Of a DNA stretch of 64,000 nucleotides, positions 36,673 to 44,390 are shown one piece after another. The translations under genes and the position numbers were made by a program. The notes beneath the pieces were generated by a model that saw nothing but the letters and a program-made list of their open reading frames with translations, had not been told where the DNA came from and ran no database searches. How positions within the stretch are numbered: position 1 is the first letter of the stretch; every line of letters starts with the position of its first letter. This DNA comes from Cupriavidus respiraculi (lineage in GTDB: Bacteria > Pseudomonadota > Gammaproteobacteria > Burkholderiales > Burkholderiaceae), in the NCBI RefSeq assembly GCF_914271545.1, contig NZ_CAJZAH010000001.1, positions 930,001 to 994,000 on the forward strand, in the 5' to 3' direction.

Positions 36673-36688
36673 GTCATGTTGGCGTAAG
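36673..36688. promoter_or_regulatory. Candidate response-regulator box in the regulator/His-rich gene interval
   Basis: GTCAT at 36673-36677 is followed 11 bases later by GTAAG at 36684-36688. An 11-base period is usual for OmpR-family operators. A cleaner version of the same pattern lies at 37927-37942. Confidence 0.4.
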
Positions 36689-36809
36689 CGGGGCGAGCGG
36701 TTGGGCGCCGGTACAATGCCGCTTGTCCCAACGGCCCCGCCCGAGCCATCGCGCGGCCCGCCAGATTTCGCGCACCGGGCCACCGGTCCGGCGCGCCAGC
36801 CGTCTCCCG

Positions 36810-37253
36810 ATGAAACGACTCCTGCTCTGCCTGCCGCTGTGCTTCGGCCTCGTCGCCGCGCCGGCCCTTTCCACTCCCAACGTGCCGGCCCACGGCGGCG
36901 CGGGCTGCGGCGCCGGCGAACCGGTGGCCGATATCTCGCTGATGGACCGCCACGCGGCGCTCAAGTCAGCCGCCGAGGCCGCCATCGCCGGCCAGGCGCA
37001 AGCAACATGCCGTGACGACGGGAAGCCGGCGCCGGACCGCCACGCGGCCGACGCCAGCCATGCCGGGCATCGTCACCATCGCGCGGGCCATCATCGCCAT
37101 GGCTCGGGCGGCATGTGCGCGGCTACCACGCCGATCGCCCTGCCCGAGCTGATGCAGGCTCATCACGGGCGCGCCACGCCCCGCGCACCGTTCGCGGAAC
37201 TGGCGGAATCGGCGCCGGCCCTGCCGCTGCACCAGGGCCAGGCCCACTGCTGA
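36810..37253 (+). CDS. Secreted His-rich protein
   Basis: A 147-residue protein with a signal peptide (residues 1-22, MKRLLLCLPLCFGLVAAPAL) and a strongly His-rich central stretch, DASHAGHRHHRAGHHRHG at about residues 84-101, plus four cysteines including the penultimate-C-terminal HC. Such proteins buffer or deliver Cu, Ni or Zn in the periplasm. It is divergent from a metal-type response regulator, which probably controls it. I do not recognise a named family. The ATG follows no strong ribosome site. Confidence 0.7.
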   Translation: MKRLLLCLPLCFGLVAAPALSTPNVPAHGGAGCGAGEPVADISLMDRHAALKSAAEAAIAGQAQATCRDDGKPAPDRHAADASHAGHRHHRAGHHRHGSGGMCAATTPIALPELMQAHHGRATPRAPFAELAESAPALPLHQGQAHC

Positions 37254-37273
37254 AAGACGCCCGGAGCCCGGGC

Positions 37274-37618
37274 TCATTCGACGCGGTAGAACTCCATCGA
37301 CTGGCCCGCGTTGACCGCCCGCTGCAACCAGTCGGGCGGCTCGCCGATGCCATCCCACGTCTGGCCCAGCGCATTGCGGTATAGCACCGTACCGGCGCAC
37401 GGTTCCGCGTGGCCTGGCGCGGGCGGCGCGGCAAGCTGCATGGCATCTGCGGCATCCGGGGCGGGCGGGGGTGGCGACGATCCCACGTCGTCGCTGGCGC
37501 TGGAGGCGGCGTCGAAACAGCCGGCGGCTTCCAGATCGTCCAGCGTCAGGCCATGGCGATCCATTCGCTCGCGGATCCACGCCACCGCGGCTTGTCTGGC
37601 TTCATCGAACTCGGACAT
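37274..37618 (-). CDS. Short H-NS-like protein with altered DNA-binding motif
   Basis: A 114-residue protein. The C-terminal residues about 78-114 (LYRNALGQTWDGIGEPPDWL) align with the H-NS DNA-binding domain YRxxxGxTWxGRGxxPxWL, but the DNA-contacting GRG is GIG. The N-terminal 35 residues form one charged helix, shorter than a normal H-NS dimerisation domain, followed by an Ala/Ser/Pro-rich linker. It could bind DNA weakly, act as a modulator of a full-length H-NS, or have lost DNA binding. Confidence 0.6.
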   Translation of the reverse strand: MSEFDEARQAAVAWIRERMDRHGLTLDDLEAAGCFDAASSASDDVGSSPPPPAPDAADAMQLAAPPAPGHAEPCAGTVLYRNALGQTWDGIGEPPDWLQRAVNAGQSMEFYRVE

Positions 37619-38019
37619 GACTATCTTGAGCGCCCCGGCGGCGGCGAAGACGGCCGGCGAAGCTGAGAGGACAACAGGGAATCGGCACAGGCCGATGGGA
37701 CTTTTCGGGATTCTACAGGGTGCGGCCAAGGGTCTGTCCGCATCACGCGCCTTTTGCCATGGCCGCGCCGCATGTGCAAGCGATCCGCACAGGAACATGG
37801 AAAGGCTGTGGCAGCCAAGCCGCGAAACGTCGAATTACGCAAGACCCGGCCGGCGCAGACACGACAACGGCTCCGGTTGGACTGCCGGAAAGACCCGCCG
37901 CAGACCTCTTGCTGCATGACAGCATTGTCATCCTGGAGTCATGTTCCCGTGCTGGGCGGTTTTCTAGACTGCTTCCCACGGCCGGCCCTTTTGGCCGCCG
38001 CATCTCCGGAGAAAACTAC
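37619..38019. other. 401-base non-coding region with candidate regulatory sites
   Basis: No convincing gene lies here; frames present are overlapping and lack codon structure. The left part must hold the promoter of the H-NS-like gene. The right part holds the palindrome and direct repeat at 37916-37942 and a plausible promoter for the repeat protein at 38020. Confidence 0.6.
37916..37942 (+). promoter_or_regulatory. Palindrome plus GTCAT direct repeat, candidate CzcR/CopR-type operator
   Basis: ATGACA (37916-37921) and TGTCAT (37926-37931) form a perfect inverted repeat with a 4-base centre. GTCAT recurs at 37938-37942, 11 bases after the GTCAT at 37927. It lies upstream of a -10-like TAGACT at 37965-37970, where an OmpR-family activator would bind to switch on the gene at 38020. 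Confidence 0.55.
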
Positions 38020-38283
38020 ATGTCCACTCTCAAGCACGCCCTGCTCGCCACGACCCTGGTTGCCACGTTTGCCGGCACGGCAGGCCTGGCCAGCGCCGCC
38101 ACGACCCGCAGCGTCGATCCGTATTTGGACGGCGCCGCCATCAGCGAACGCGACATCTTCACGGAAGGCGCCCGCACCGGCACCCGCGACCCGTTCACCG
38201 ACGGCGCCCGCACCGGCACGCGCGATGCCTTCACCGACGGCGCCAACACCACGGTCCGCGATTCGCGCTTCGACGGCGCCTGA
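38020..38283 (+). CDS. Small secreted repeat protein (RDxFTDGARTG repeats)
   Basis: An 87-residue protein: signal peptide (residues 1-26, ending LASAA) and five imperfect 12-residue repeats filling the mature part, with Asp at 33, 45, 57, 69 and 81 and Gly-Ala at 38, 50, 62, 74 and 86. The consensus is R-D-x-F-T-D-G-A-R-T-G-T. No Cys, Met or His lies in the mature part. GGAGAAA precedes the start. It is related in design to the protein at 10684-10965. Regularly spaced acidic residues suggest cation binding or an extended surface; neither is shown. Confidence 0.8.
   Translation: MSTLKHALLATTLVATFAGTAGLASAATTRSVDPYLDGAAISERDIFTEGARTGTRDPFTDGARTGTRDAFTDGANTTVRDSRFDGA
38110..38280 (+). repeat. 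Five tandem 36-bp coding repeats
   Basis: Units of 36 bases encode the 12-residue repeat; the middle copies (TRDPFTDGARTG and TRDAFTDGANTT) are most alike, the first and last are degenerate, and the last is cut to nine residues. Confidence 0.8.
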
Positions 38284-38482
38284 TGCCGCGCTCGCCGGCC
38301 AGCCGTCCTGAACGCACCGCCCCGGCCGCCCACGCCCGCTCGACGATCCCCGGACCCACGCCGGCGCGATCGGGGCGGGCATGCCGCAAGGACCTGCCCG
38401 CCTTGCCACCCTGCCTCGCCCTCGCCTGACCGGTTCCGACCCGTTTGCCCTTCCCTGATCGCCGCCCGACCCGGCGCCCCCG

Positions 38483-38845
38483 CTATTGCGCGGATTGCAG
38501 GTAGGCCAGAAGATCCTCGACCTGCCCACGGTCGCCGATGCCGCGAAAGCGCATCGTGGTGCCGGGCACCACATCGCCGGGCGCCCGCACGAACGCCGCC
38601 AGCGACTGCGGCGACCAGACGATGCCCGACGCCCTCATCGCCGCCGAATACCGGTAATCCCCGGCGCCTGCGGCCGGCCTGCCGACGATCCCGTGCAGGT
38701 GCGGACCGAAGGTGCTGCGCGGCGCCATGCTGTGGCATGACGCGCAGCGGGCCTTGAACAGCGCCCTGCCGGCCTGGATGTCGGGAGCGCCGTGCGCGGC
38801 GGCATGGCAGGCCAGGAGCAGTGCGAACGAGAAGGCGTACTTCAT
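38483..38845 (-). CDS. Monohaem cytochrome c, class I
   Basis: A 120-residue protein with a signal peptide (ending HAAAHG-AP), haem motif CASCH at about residues 34-38, the GPHLHGIVGRPAA segment of mitochondrial-type cytochromes c (c2/c550), and an axial Met in PGTTMRF. It carries electrons in the periplasm and could serve the ba3 oxidase or a periplasmic dehydrogenase. It stands alone, divergent from the next gene. Confidence 0.87.
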   Translation of the reverse strand: MKYAFSFALLLACHAAAHGAPDIQAGRALFKARCASCHSMAPRSTFGPHLHGIVGRPAAGAGDYRYSAAMRASGIVWSPQSLAAFVRAPGDVVPGTTMRFRGIGDRGQVEDLLAYLQSAQ

Positions 38846-38991
38846 GAGGCAAGGTGGAATCGAAGGGGCGCGCGCATTGTAGCGCCGGGCCGTGACGCTT
38901 TTCGTTGTAAGCTCCGGGCCTCACCCCGGCAAGGCGGCACGCCCGCCGCCAAGGCGCGCCCGGGAGCAACGACGCAAAAGGACAATACCAG

Positions 38992-39498
38992 GTGGCATCC
39001 CTGCATCAATCCGCGGAGTCCGTCCCCGAGGACGGCGCCGATACCATTCACGAACCGCGCCTGTGGCGCGACAAGGGCTGGACCGCCCGCGTCATCAAGA
39101 ACGAGGACGGCGACGGCTGGGCGGTCGAGATGATCCGCGACGGCAGCAGCGAACCGGCGCTGGTCGGACCCTGGACCATGGGGCGCAACAAGGTCGATCC
39201 CAAGCCGCTCGACGCCACGGCGCACCAGACGCTGGTCAAGACCGCCTCCGAGGTGATCCGCCGCCACGAACAGCAGTTGCACGCGCGCCTGAACAAGCAG
39301 GTCGGCATCGACACCGACTCCGGGCCCGTCACCGTCCGGCTGGCCATCACGCCGGACGAGTTCGAGCCCTTCGGCACTCTGACCGCCGTCGATGCGCTTG
39401 GCGAGACCCTCGCGAGCGTCAAGGTGGCGCCGGACTTCCGCCTCACGCGCGACAGCGCGCAGCGCTGGGCACAAGGCGGCTTCGACAAGGTGCGATAG
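38992..39498 (+). CDS. Conserved-type protein of unknown function, 168 residues
   Basis: The GTG at 38992 follows AAAAGGA and is the likely start. The protein is soluble, with a beta-rich N-terminal half (RLWRDKGWTARVIKNEDGDG, VEMIRDGSSEPALVGPWTMG), a central helix (TLVKTASEVIRRHEQQLHAR) and a beta-rich end that contains VTVRLAITPDEFEPFGTLTA. I do not recognise the family. No overlap links it to neighbours; the next gene follows after 133 bases. Confidence 0.65.
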   Translation: MASLHQSAESVPEDGADTIHEPRLWRDKGWTARVIKNEDGDGWAVEMIRDGSSEPALVGPWTMGRNKVDPKPLDATAHQTLVKTASEVIRRHEQQLHARLNKQVGIDTDSGPVTVRLAITPDEFEPFGTLTAVDALGETLASVKVAPDFRLTRDSAQRWAQGGFDKVR

Positions 39499-39631
39499 GC
39501 CCGGCTGCCTTGCACCACCCGCGTATACTCGCGGCCACGAGGCAACGACCTCCGGCGCGCCGCGGCCCTTGCCAGGGCCGGCACAGGGCGCGCCACCCTC
39601 TTGCAATCCTCATCTGAAACGGAGCAGCAGT

Positions 39632-40495
39632 ATGCGCGTCGCATTCCTCGGACTTGGCGTCATGGGCTATCACATGGCCGGTCATCTGGCCGACAAGGGC
39701 CATCAGGTCACCGTCTACAACCGCACCGCCAGCAAGGCGGAGCGCTGGGTCGCCGAGTTCGGCGGCGCAAGCGCGCCGACGCCGGCCGAAGCCGCGCGGG
39801 GCGCCGAGGTGGTGTGCCTGTGCGTGGGCAACGACGACGACCTGCGCTCGGTGCTGGTCGGCGCGGACGGCGCGTTCGGCGGCGCGGCGCGCGACTGCGT
39901 GTTCGTGGACCACACCACGGCCAGCGCGAACATCGCGCGGGAGCTGTACCAGGTGGCGCGGGAGCGCGGCCTGCATTTCGTCGATGCGCCGGTGTCCGGC
40001 GGGGAAGTCGGCGCGCAGAAAGGCATCCTGACCGTCATGTGCGGCGGCGACCAGGCCGTCTACGATCGCATCGCTCCCGTGGTGGCCGCCTACGCGCGGG
40101 CGGTCACGCGCATCGGCGACGCGGGCGCCGGGCAGCTGGCCAAGATGGTCAACCAGATCTGCATTGCCGGCCTGCTGCAGGGCCTGTCCGAAGCCATCGC
40201 CTTCGGCGAGCGTTCGCAGCTCGACATGCGCGTGGTGCTGGACGTGATCAGCAAGGGCGCCGCCGGCTCGTGGCAGCTGGAGAACCGCGGTCCGACCATG
40301 ATCGAGGGCAGGTTCGACTTCGGCTTCGCCGTGGACTGGATGCGCAAGGACCTCGGGCTGTGCCTGGACGAATCGCGCCGCAACGGCGCGACGCTGCCGG
40401 TGACCGCGCTGGTGGACCAGTTCTATGCCGACGTGCAGCGCGCCGGCGGCGGGCGCGACGACACGTCCTCGTTGATCAAACGTCTGCGCGATTGA
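39632..40495 (+). CDS. NAD(P)-dependent beta-hydroxyacid dehydrogenase (3-hydroxyisobutyrate dehydrogenase family)
   Basis: A 287-residue enzyme. The Rossmann motif FLGLGVMGYHMA is at residues 5-16, NRTASKAERW follows the second strand, DAPVSGGEVGAQKG is the substrate-binding loop and Lys171 in QLAKMVNQ is the catalytic lysine. The Asn-Arg after the second strand favours NADP. Substrates in the family include 3-hydroxyisobutyrate, tartronate semialdehyde and succinic semialdehyde. ATG 39632 is preceded by GGAG. Confidence 0.87.
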   Translation: MRVAFLGLGVMGYHMAGHLADKGHQVTVYNRTASKAERWVAEFGGASAPTPAEAARGAEVVCLCVGNDDDLRSVLVGADGAFGGAARDCVFVDHTTASANIARELYQVARERGLHFVDAPVSGGEVGAQKGILTVMCGGDQAVYDRIAPVVAAYARAVTRIGDAGAGQLAKMVNQICIAGLLQGLSEAIAFGERSQLDMRVVLDVISKGAAGSWQLENRGPTMIEGRFDFGFAVDWMRKDLGLCLDESRRNGATLPVTALVDQFYADVQRAGGGRDDTSSLIKRLRD

Positions 40496-40674
40496 GGCGG
40501 GCGCGGCGCAGCCGCCGGTATCGCGGCCGTCGTCCGATTCCTACATCGCTTTCAGCAAGCGCCGGGAGGGAAGACGGGGCACCGGGGCCTATCGTGTAGT
40601 CATGCAGTACGGAGCCGCTCTGCCTGGCAGCGGGCAGCCCGCTAACACGAAGGCCACCATCACAAGGAGCCCAC

Positions 40675-40833
40675 ATGTCCCTCGGTGCCATTCTTCTTAT
40701 CGTCCTGATCATCGTGCTGATCGGCGCACTGCCATCGTGGCCGTACAGCAGCGGCTGGGGGTACGGTCCCAGCGGCGGGATCGGCCTGATCGTCCTGATC
40801 GTGGTGGCCCTCGTGGTCATGGGACGCATATAG
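40675..40833 (+). CDS. DUF3309-type small membrane peptide
   Basis: A 52-residue peptide starting MSLGAILLIVLIIVLIGALP, then the Trp/Tyr/Gly loop WPYSSGWGYGPSGG and a second hydrophobic helix ending VVMGRI. This two-helix layout with a WPYSxxWGYxPSGGxG centre is the DUF3309 pattern, common in soil beta-proteobacteria and of unknown role. AAGGAGC lies at the right distance before the ATG, and a terminator follows the stop by 36 bases. Confidence 0.8.
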   Translation: MSLGAILLIVLIIVLIGALPSWPYSSGWGYGPSGGIGLIVLIVVALVVMGRI

Positions 40834-40868
40834 TCGGACAACGACAACGCACGCAGCGGTCATGCGTC

Positions 40869-40900
40869 AGGGGCGTCTCATCGAGACGCCCCTTCTCGTT
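40869..40900 (+). terminator. Rho-independent terminator after the DUF3309 peptide
   Basis: AGGGGCGTCTC (40869-40879) and GAGACGCCCCT (40883-40893) form an 11-bp perfect stem with a 3-base loop, followed by TCTCGTTT. Confidence 0.8.
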
Positions 40901-40957
40901 TCAGCACTTGCGTTTCGGCGCCTGCGTTTCCCATCTGCACGTCGGGGCCCGCCGCCC

Positions 40958-41968
40958 TCAGGCGGGCGCCGCGGCGGCCGCCTTGCGGTGGCGCACCTCC
41001 ATCCAGAAGTACGCGGCCACCGCCGGAGCCATCGGCAGCAGGTAGTACATCGCCCGGTAGGCAACCAGTCCGGCCAGCAGCGCGTGGTGTGGAATCTCGC
41101 CGCCCAGCAGCACCAGGAAGACCGTTTCCAGCACGCCCAGTCCGGCGGGGATATGCGCGATGGCGCCGGCCAGGCTGCTGACCAGCACCACGCCGACCAC
41201 GGCGGACCAGGAAGTCTCGTGCGGCAGCAGGGCATGGATGACGGTGGCGATGGTCAGCCAGTTCACCATCGACAGCGAGCATTGCATCAGCGCGAAGCGC
41301 AGCGATGGCAAGTCGAACGTATGGCCGCGCAGCACCAGGTGCCGGCGCTTGGCGAACGCGCAGGCCAGGATATAGCCGATCGCCACCGCCACCAGCAGCA
41401 CGCCGCCCGCGCGCAGCAGCAGCGGATCGCGGCCCCATTCCTCGGGCAGCACCACGATGCCGGACGACAGCACCACGCCGGCGAGCAGGCAGTAGCCGAT
41501 CCAGTTGGTTACCACCCCGATCGAGTAGACCTTGGCGATCTGCGGCGTATTGAGTCCCGCATGGGCGTAGAGCCGGTAGCGCAGGCCCAGTCCGCCCACC
41601 AGGGCGCCCAGGTTCAGGTTGAAGGCGTAGCTGATATACGCGATGGTCATCACGCGCGAGGCGCGCAGGTGGTGGCCGGCATAGGCCCGGCCCAGCAGGT
41701 CGAACGACGCATGCAGGCAATAGCTGAGCACCACCAGCGCGAAGGCCGGGGCCAGCGTGCGCAGCTGGAACGACTGCACCGCGGTCAGCACCGCGCTCCA
41801 GTCGATGGTGCTCATCTTGCGGAAGATCAGCACTACCACCAGCGAGACGAACAGGATGCCCAGCACGCGACGCACCAGCGCCCAGCGCGAACGTGGACGC
41901 TGGCGGCGCTTGGCCGTGGCAGCAGCGGAGGCCGGGGCCGCCGCTGGAGTCGGAGTCGGTGGCGCCAT
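40958..41968 (-). CDS. ybhN: YbhN/UPF0104 family membrane protein
   Basis: A 336-residue protein with about eight helices after an Ala/Pro-rich, basic N-terminal tail. Family landmarks are AYISYAFNLNLGALVGGLGL near the middle and AHIPAGLGVLETVFLVLLG plus AYRAMYYLLP near the end. It belongs to the lysylphosphatidylglycerol-flippase-like superfamily. As in E. coli it follows clsB directly (one base between stop and start), so the pair probably acts on anionic membrane lipids. Confidence 0.87.
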   Translation of the reverse strand: MAPPTPTPAAAPASAAATAKRRQRPRSRWALVRRVLGILFVSLVVVLIFRKMSTIDWSAVLTAVQSFQLRTLAPAFALVVLSYCLHASFDLLGRAYAGHHLRASRVMTIAYISYAFNLNLGALVGGLGLRYRLYAHAGLNTPQIAKVYSIGVVTNWIGYCLLAGVVLSSGIVVLPEEWGRDPLLLRAGGVLLVAVAIGYILACAFAKRRHLVLRGHTFDLPSLRFALMQCSLSMVNWLTIATVIHALLPHETSWSAVVGVVLVSSLAGAIAHIPAGLGVLETVFLVLLGGEIPHHALLAGLVAYRAMYYLLPMAPAVAAYFWMEVRHRKAAAAAPA

Positions 41969-41969
41969 C

Positions 41970-43196
41970 CTATTCGGCCCCCCGCTTCAGGATGACGATG
42001 CGCCCGCTACCCTCCGATTCGGGCACCGGCGGCGACACCAGCGTCGGCGTATGCGCCGGCAGCCAGCCGGCCCAGGCGGGAAAGCGGCGCAGGAAGTGGA
42101 ACATCAGCGTGGTGGCCGTGGTGTCGAAGATCGAGCGCGGTTCGCCCCGACTGGCCTCGATCTCCCGGCAGCGGCTGTCCATCAGCTGCTGCAGCTTTTC
42201 GCGCAGGTGGCGGGTGAAGACCGCATCGCGGATCACGAGATTGGCTTCGAGGTTCAGCGACAGGCTGAGCGGATCGAGATTGCTCGAGCCCACCGTCGCC
42301 CATTCGCCGTCGGCAAGGGCGACCTTGCCGTGGAAAGGGCGCTCGCAGTACTCGTAGATCTTGACGCCCGCGTCGTGCAGGTGGGCATACAGCATGTCGG
42401 CGGCGCGCTTGACCCAGGGCATGTCGGGGTTGCCCTGCAGGATCAGTTGCACGCGCACGCCGCGCCGTGCCGCATCGCACAGCGCGTGCAGCAGCCGGTA
42501 GCCCGGCAGGAAATAGGCGTTGGCGATGATGATCTCTTCCTTGGCCGAGCGGATCGCCTTGAGGTAATGCAGCTCGATATCGGTACGGTGCTTGTCGTTG
42601 TCGCGCGTCACCAGCAAGGCCGGGGTCGGCCCCACGGACTGCGGCGGCGGCAGGTCGAACTCGGGCGCGGGACGGCGCGGGCGTTCGTTGGCCTGCATCA
42701 CGCCCATCAGGAAGCGATGCACGTCGCGCGCGATCGGGCCGTCGACCTCCACCGCATAGTCCTGCTTTGCCTGCGGACCGAAGTCCCACAGATGCTCGAT
42801 GGAGAAATTGATGCCGCCCACGAAAGCCTTGACGCCGTCGATGGCCACCAGCTTGCGGTGGAGCCTGCGGAAGACGTTGGTGCGGATGCCGAACAGAGGG
42901 CGGCGTGGCGCGAAGATATTGAACTGCACGCCGGCCGCGACCATCCCCGTGATGAATTCGGCGGAGAGGTCGTGCGAACCGAAGCCATCGACGGTGATGG
43001 CCACGTGCACCCCGCGCTGCGCGGCGGCGATCAGCGCCTCGCGCAGCGCCTGTCCGACACGGTCGTCGAACAGGATGAAGGTTTCGAGCAGCACACACTG
43101 CTTTGCCTGCGCGATGGCGGCAAAGACAGCCGGGAAATACTCTTCCCCGTTCTCCAGCAGGCGGATGCTGTTGCCCTGGGTCCAGGTAAGGCTCAT
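41970..43196 (-). CDS. clsB: Cardiolipin synthase B
   Basis: A 408-residue phospholipase D-superfamily enzyme with two HKD motifs: HRKLVAIDG followed by GGINFS, and HGKVALADGEWATVGSSNLD. It has no transmembrane segment, as expected for ClsB, which makes cardiolipin from phosphatidylglycerol and phosphatidylethanolamine. ATG 43196 fits the ClsB start WTQGNSIRLLENGEEYFPAV; upstream in-frame sequence looks non-coding. On the minus strand TATAGT at 43241-43236 is a possible -10. It is the first gene of the clsB-ybhN pair. Confidence 0.9.
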   Translation of the reverse strand: MSLTWTQGNSIRLLENGEEYFPAVFAAIAQAKQCVLLETFILFDDRVGQALREALIAAAQRGVHVAITVDGFGSHDLSAEFITGMVAAGVQFNIFAPRRPLFGIRTNVFRRLHRKLVAIDGVKAFVGGINFSIEHLWDFGPQAKQDYAVEVDGPIARDVHRFLMGVMQANERPRRPAPEFDLPPPQSVGPTPALLVTRDNDKHRTDIELHYLKAIRSAKEEIIIANAYFLPGYRLLHALCDAARRGVRVQLILQGNPDMPWVKRAADMLYAHLHDAGVKIYEYCERPFHGKVALADGEWATVGSSNLDPLSLSLNLEANLVIRDAVFTRHLREKLQQLMDSRCREIEASRGEPRSIFDTTATTLMFHFLRRFPAWAGWLPAHTPTLVSPPVPESEGSGRIVILKRGAE

Positions 43197-43472
43197 GTGG
43201 AACGACCTTGGCAGGCTCGCGTTGGTATCGGGTCCACTATAAGCAGAAAGGGTGCCACCGAGCCCGAACGCCAGCGCTGCCACGCGCCCACGCCTCGGAA
43301 CCGGGCCGAAATGGCGGCCCCGCGGGGCGCTTTTTGCGTCGGCACGTTGAAAGATCGACAGCAGCACGGCGCCCCGGAGTCACTATTCGCCAGTCGAGGG
43401 AGGCACTTTGTTGCAATCCATACACGCCGCGCGAGTAAAGATGACTTGTCCGGTACCTCGGTGCGCAACAGC

Positions 43473-44390
43473 CTATCGTCCGCCCCCCGCATAGAAAGTG
43501 CCCAGGGCCCTGGCATCGTCCTCGGTCAGCCGTTGCGCCGCCGCCCGCATGACGGCATCGCCGTCGTTGCTGCGCGTGCCGCCCCGGAAGGCCGCCAGCT
43601 GCTTCACGAGGTAGTCGGCCGGCTGCCCGCTCAAGCGCGGCAACAGCGGCCCCTGCCCTTCTCCCGCGCCGCCGTGGCAGTTGGCGCAGGCCGGCAGGCC
43701 GCGGGCATTGTCGCCGATGGCATGCAGGGTTCCGGCGCGGCCGGAAGGGGCAGTCGTGACCAGCGTCACCGCGGGCGCCGGCTGGCCGGCGTAGTAGCGG
43801 GCAACCGCGGCAATGTCCTCGTCCTTCAGCGCCTTGGCGATGGGGCCCATCACCGGATCGTTGCGGCTGCCGCTGCGGTAATCCACCAGCTGCTTGGCGA
43901 GGTACTCCGCCGACAAGCCCGCCAGCGACGGGAACAAGGTGCCCGCCGGTGCGGGCGTGGATACGGTATGGCAGGAAATGCACGGCGCGGCGCCGGCCCC
44001 GTTGCCCGCGCTCGCGATGGTCTGCCCGCGCCCGCCCGCGCCGCCGGCCGCGTCGGGGGAGGCGGTCAGGATGCGCGACCACTCCGGGTCCTTCGGCATG
44101 AAGTCGGTGGATCGCCGGATCTGCTCGGGCGCCGGCGCGGCCAGTCCGGTGCCGGGAACCGGGGCCGGTGCCGAGGCCGGCATGGCCACGGAGCTCTGCC
44201 GGGCCTGCTGCGCCTGCTGCTGGCCCCGCCCCGCCTGCGAGCCGCCATCGCCGGGGAACCAGTCCGGCCACATCTGGAAGATGACGCCGTAGAGCGGAGA
44301 TGCCCCCAGGACGATCACCATCGCCACGATGGGCCACACGCGCGGCTGCCGTTGGCCGGCTGCCGCCACCTGCTCGTCGTGGGTGTTCAT
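43473..44390 (-). CDS. Membrane-anchored dihaem cytochrome c of the flavoprotein dehydrogenase
   Basis: A 305-residue protein: one N-terminal anchor helix (about residues 19-40), a long Gln/Ala/Pro-rich linker (about 50-90), and two c4-like haem domains with CISCH at 137-141 and CANCH at 235-239. ATG 44390 overlaps the GMC stop (ATGA). It occupies the position of the cytochrome subunit in gluconate/sorbitol-type dehydrogenases, which normally has three haems; here a dihaem c4-type protein takes the place. It would carry electrons from the flavoprotein to quinone or to an oxidase. Confidence 0.87.
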   Translation of the reverse strand: MNTHDEQVAAAGQRQPRVWPIVAMVIVLGASPLYGVIFQMWPDWFPGDGGSQAGRGQQQAQQARQSSVAMPASAPAPVPGTGLAAPAPEQIRRSTDFMPKDPEWSRILTASPDAAGGAGGRGQTIASAGNGAGAAPCISCHTVSTPAPAGTLFPSLAGLSAEYLAKQLVDYRSGSRNDPVMGPIAKALKDEDIAAVARYYAGQPAPAVTLVTTAPSGRAGTLHAIGDNARGLPACANCHGGAGEGQGPLLPRLSGQPADYLVKQLAAFRGGTRSNDGDAVMRAAAQRLTEDDARALGTFYAGGGR

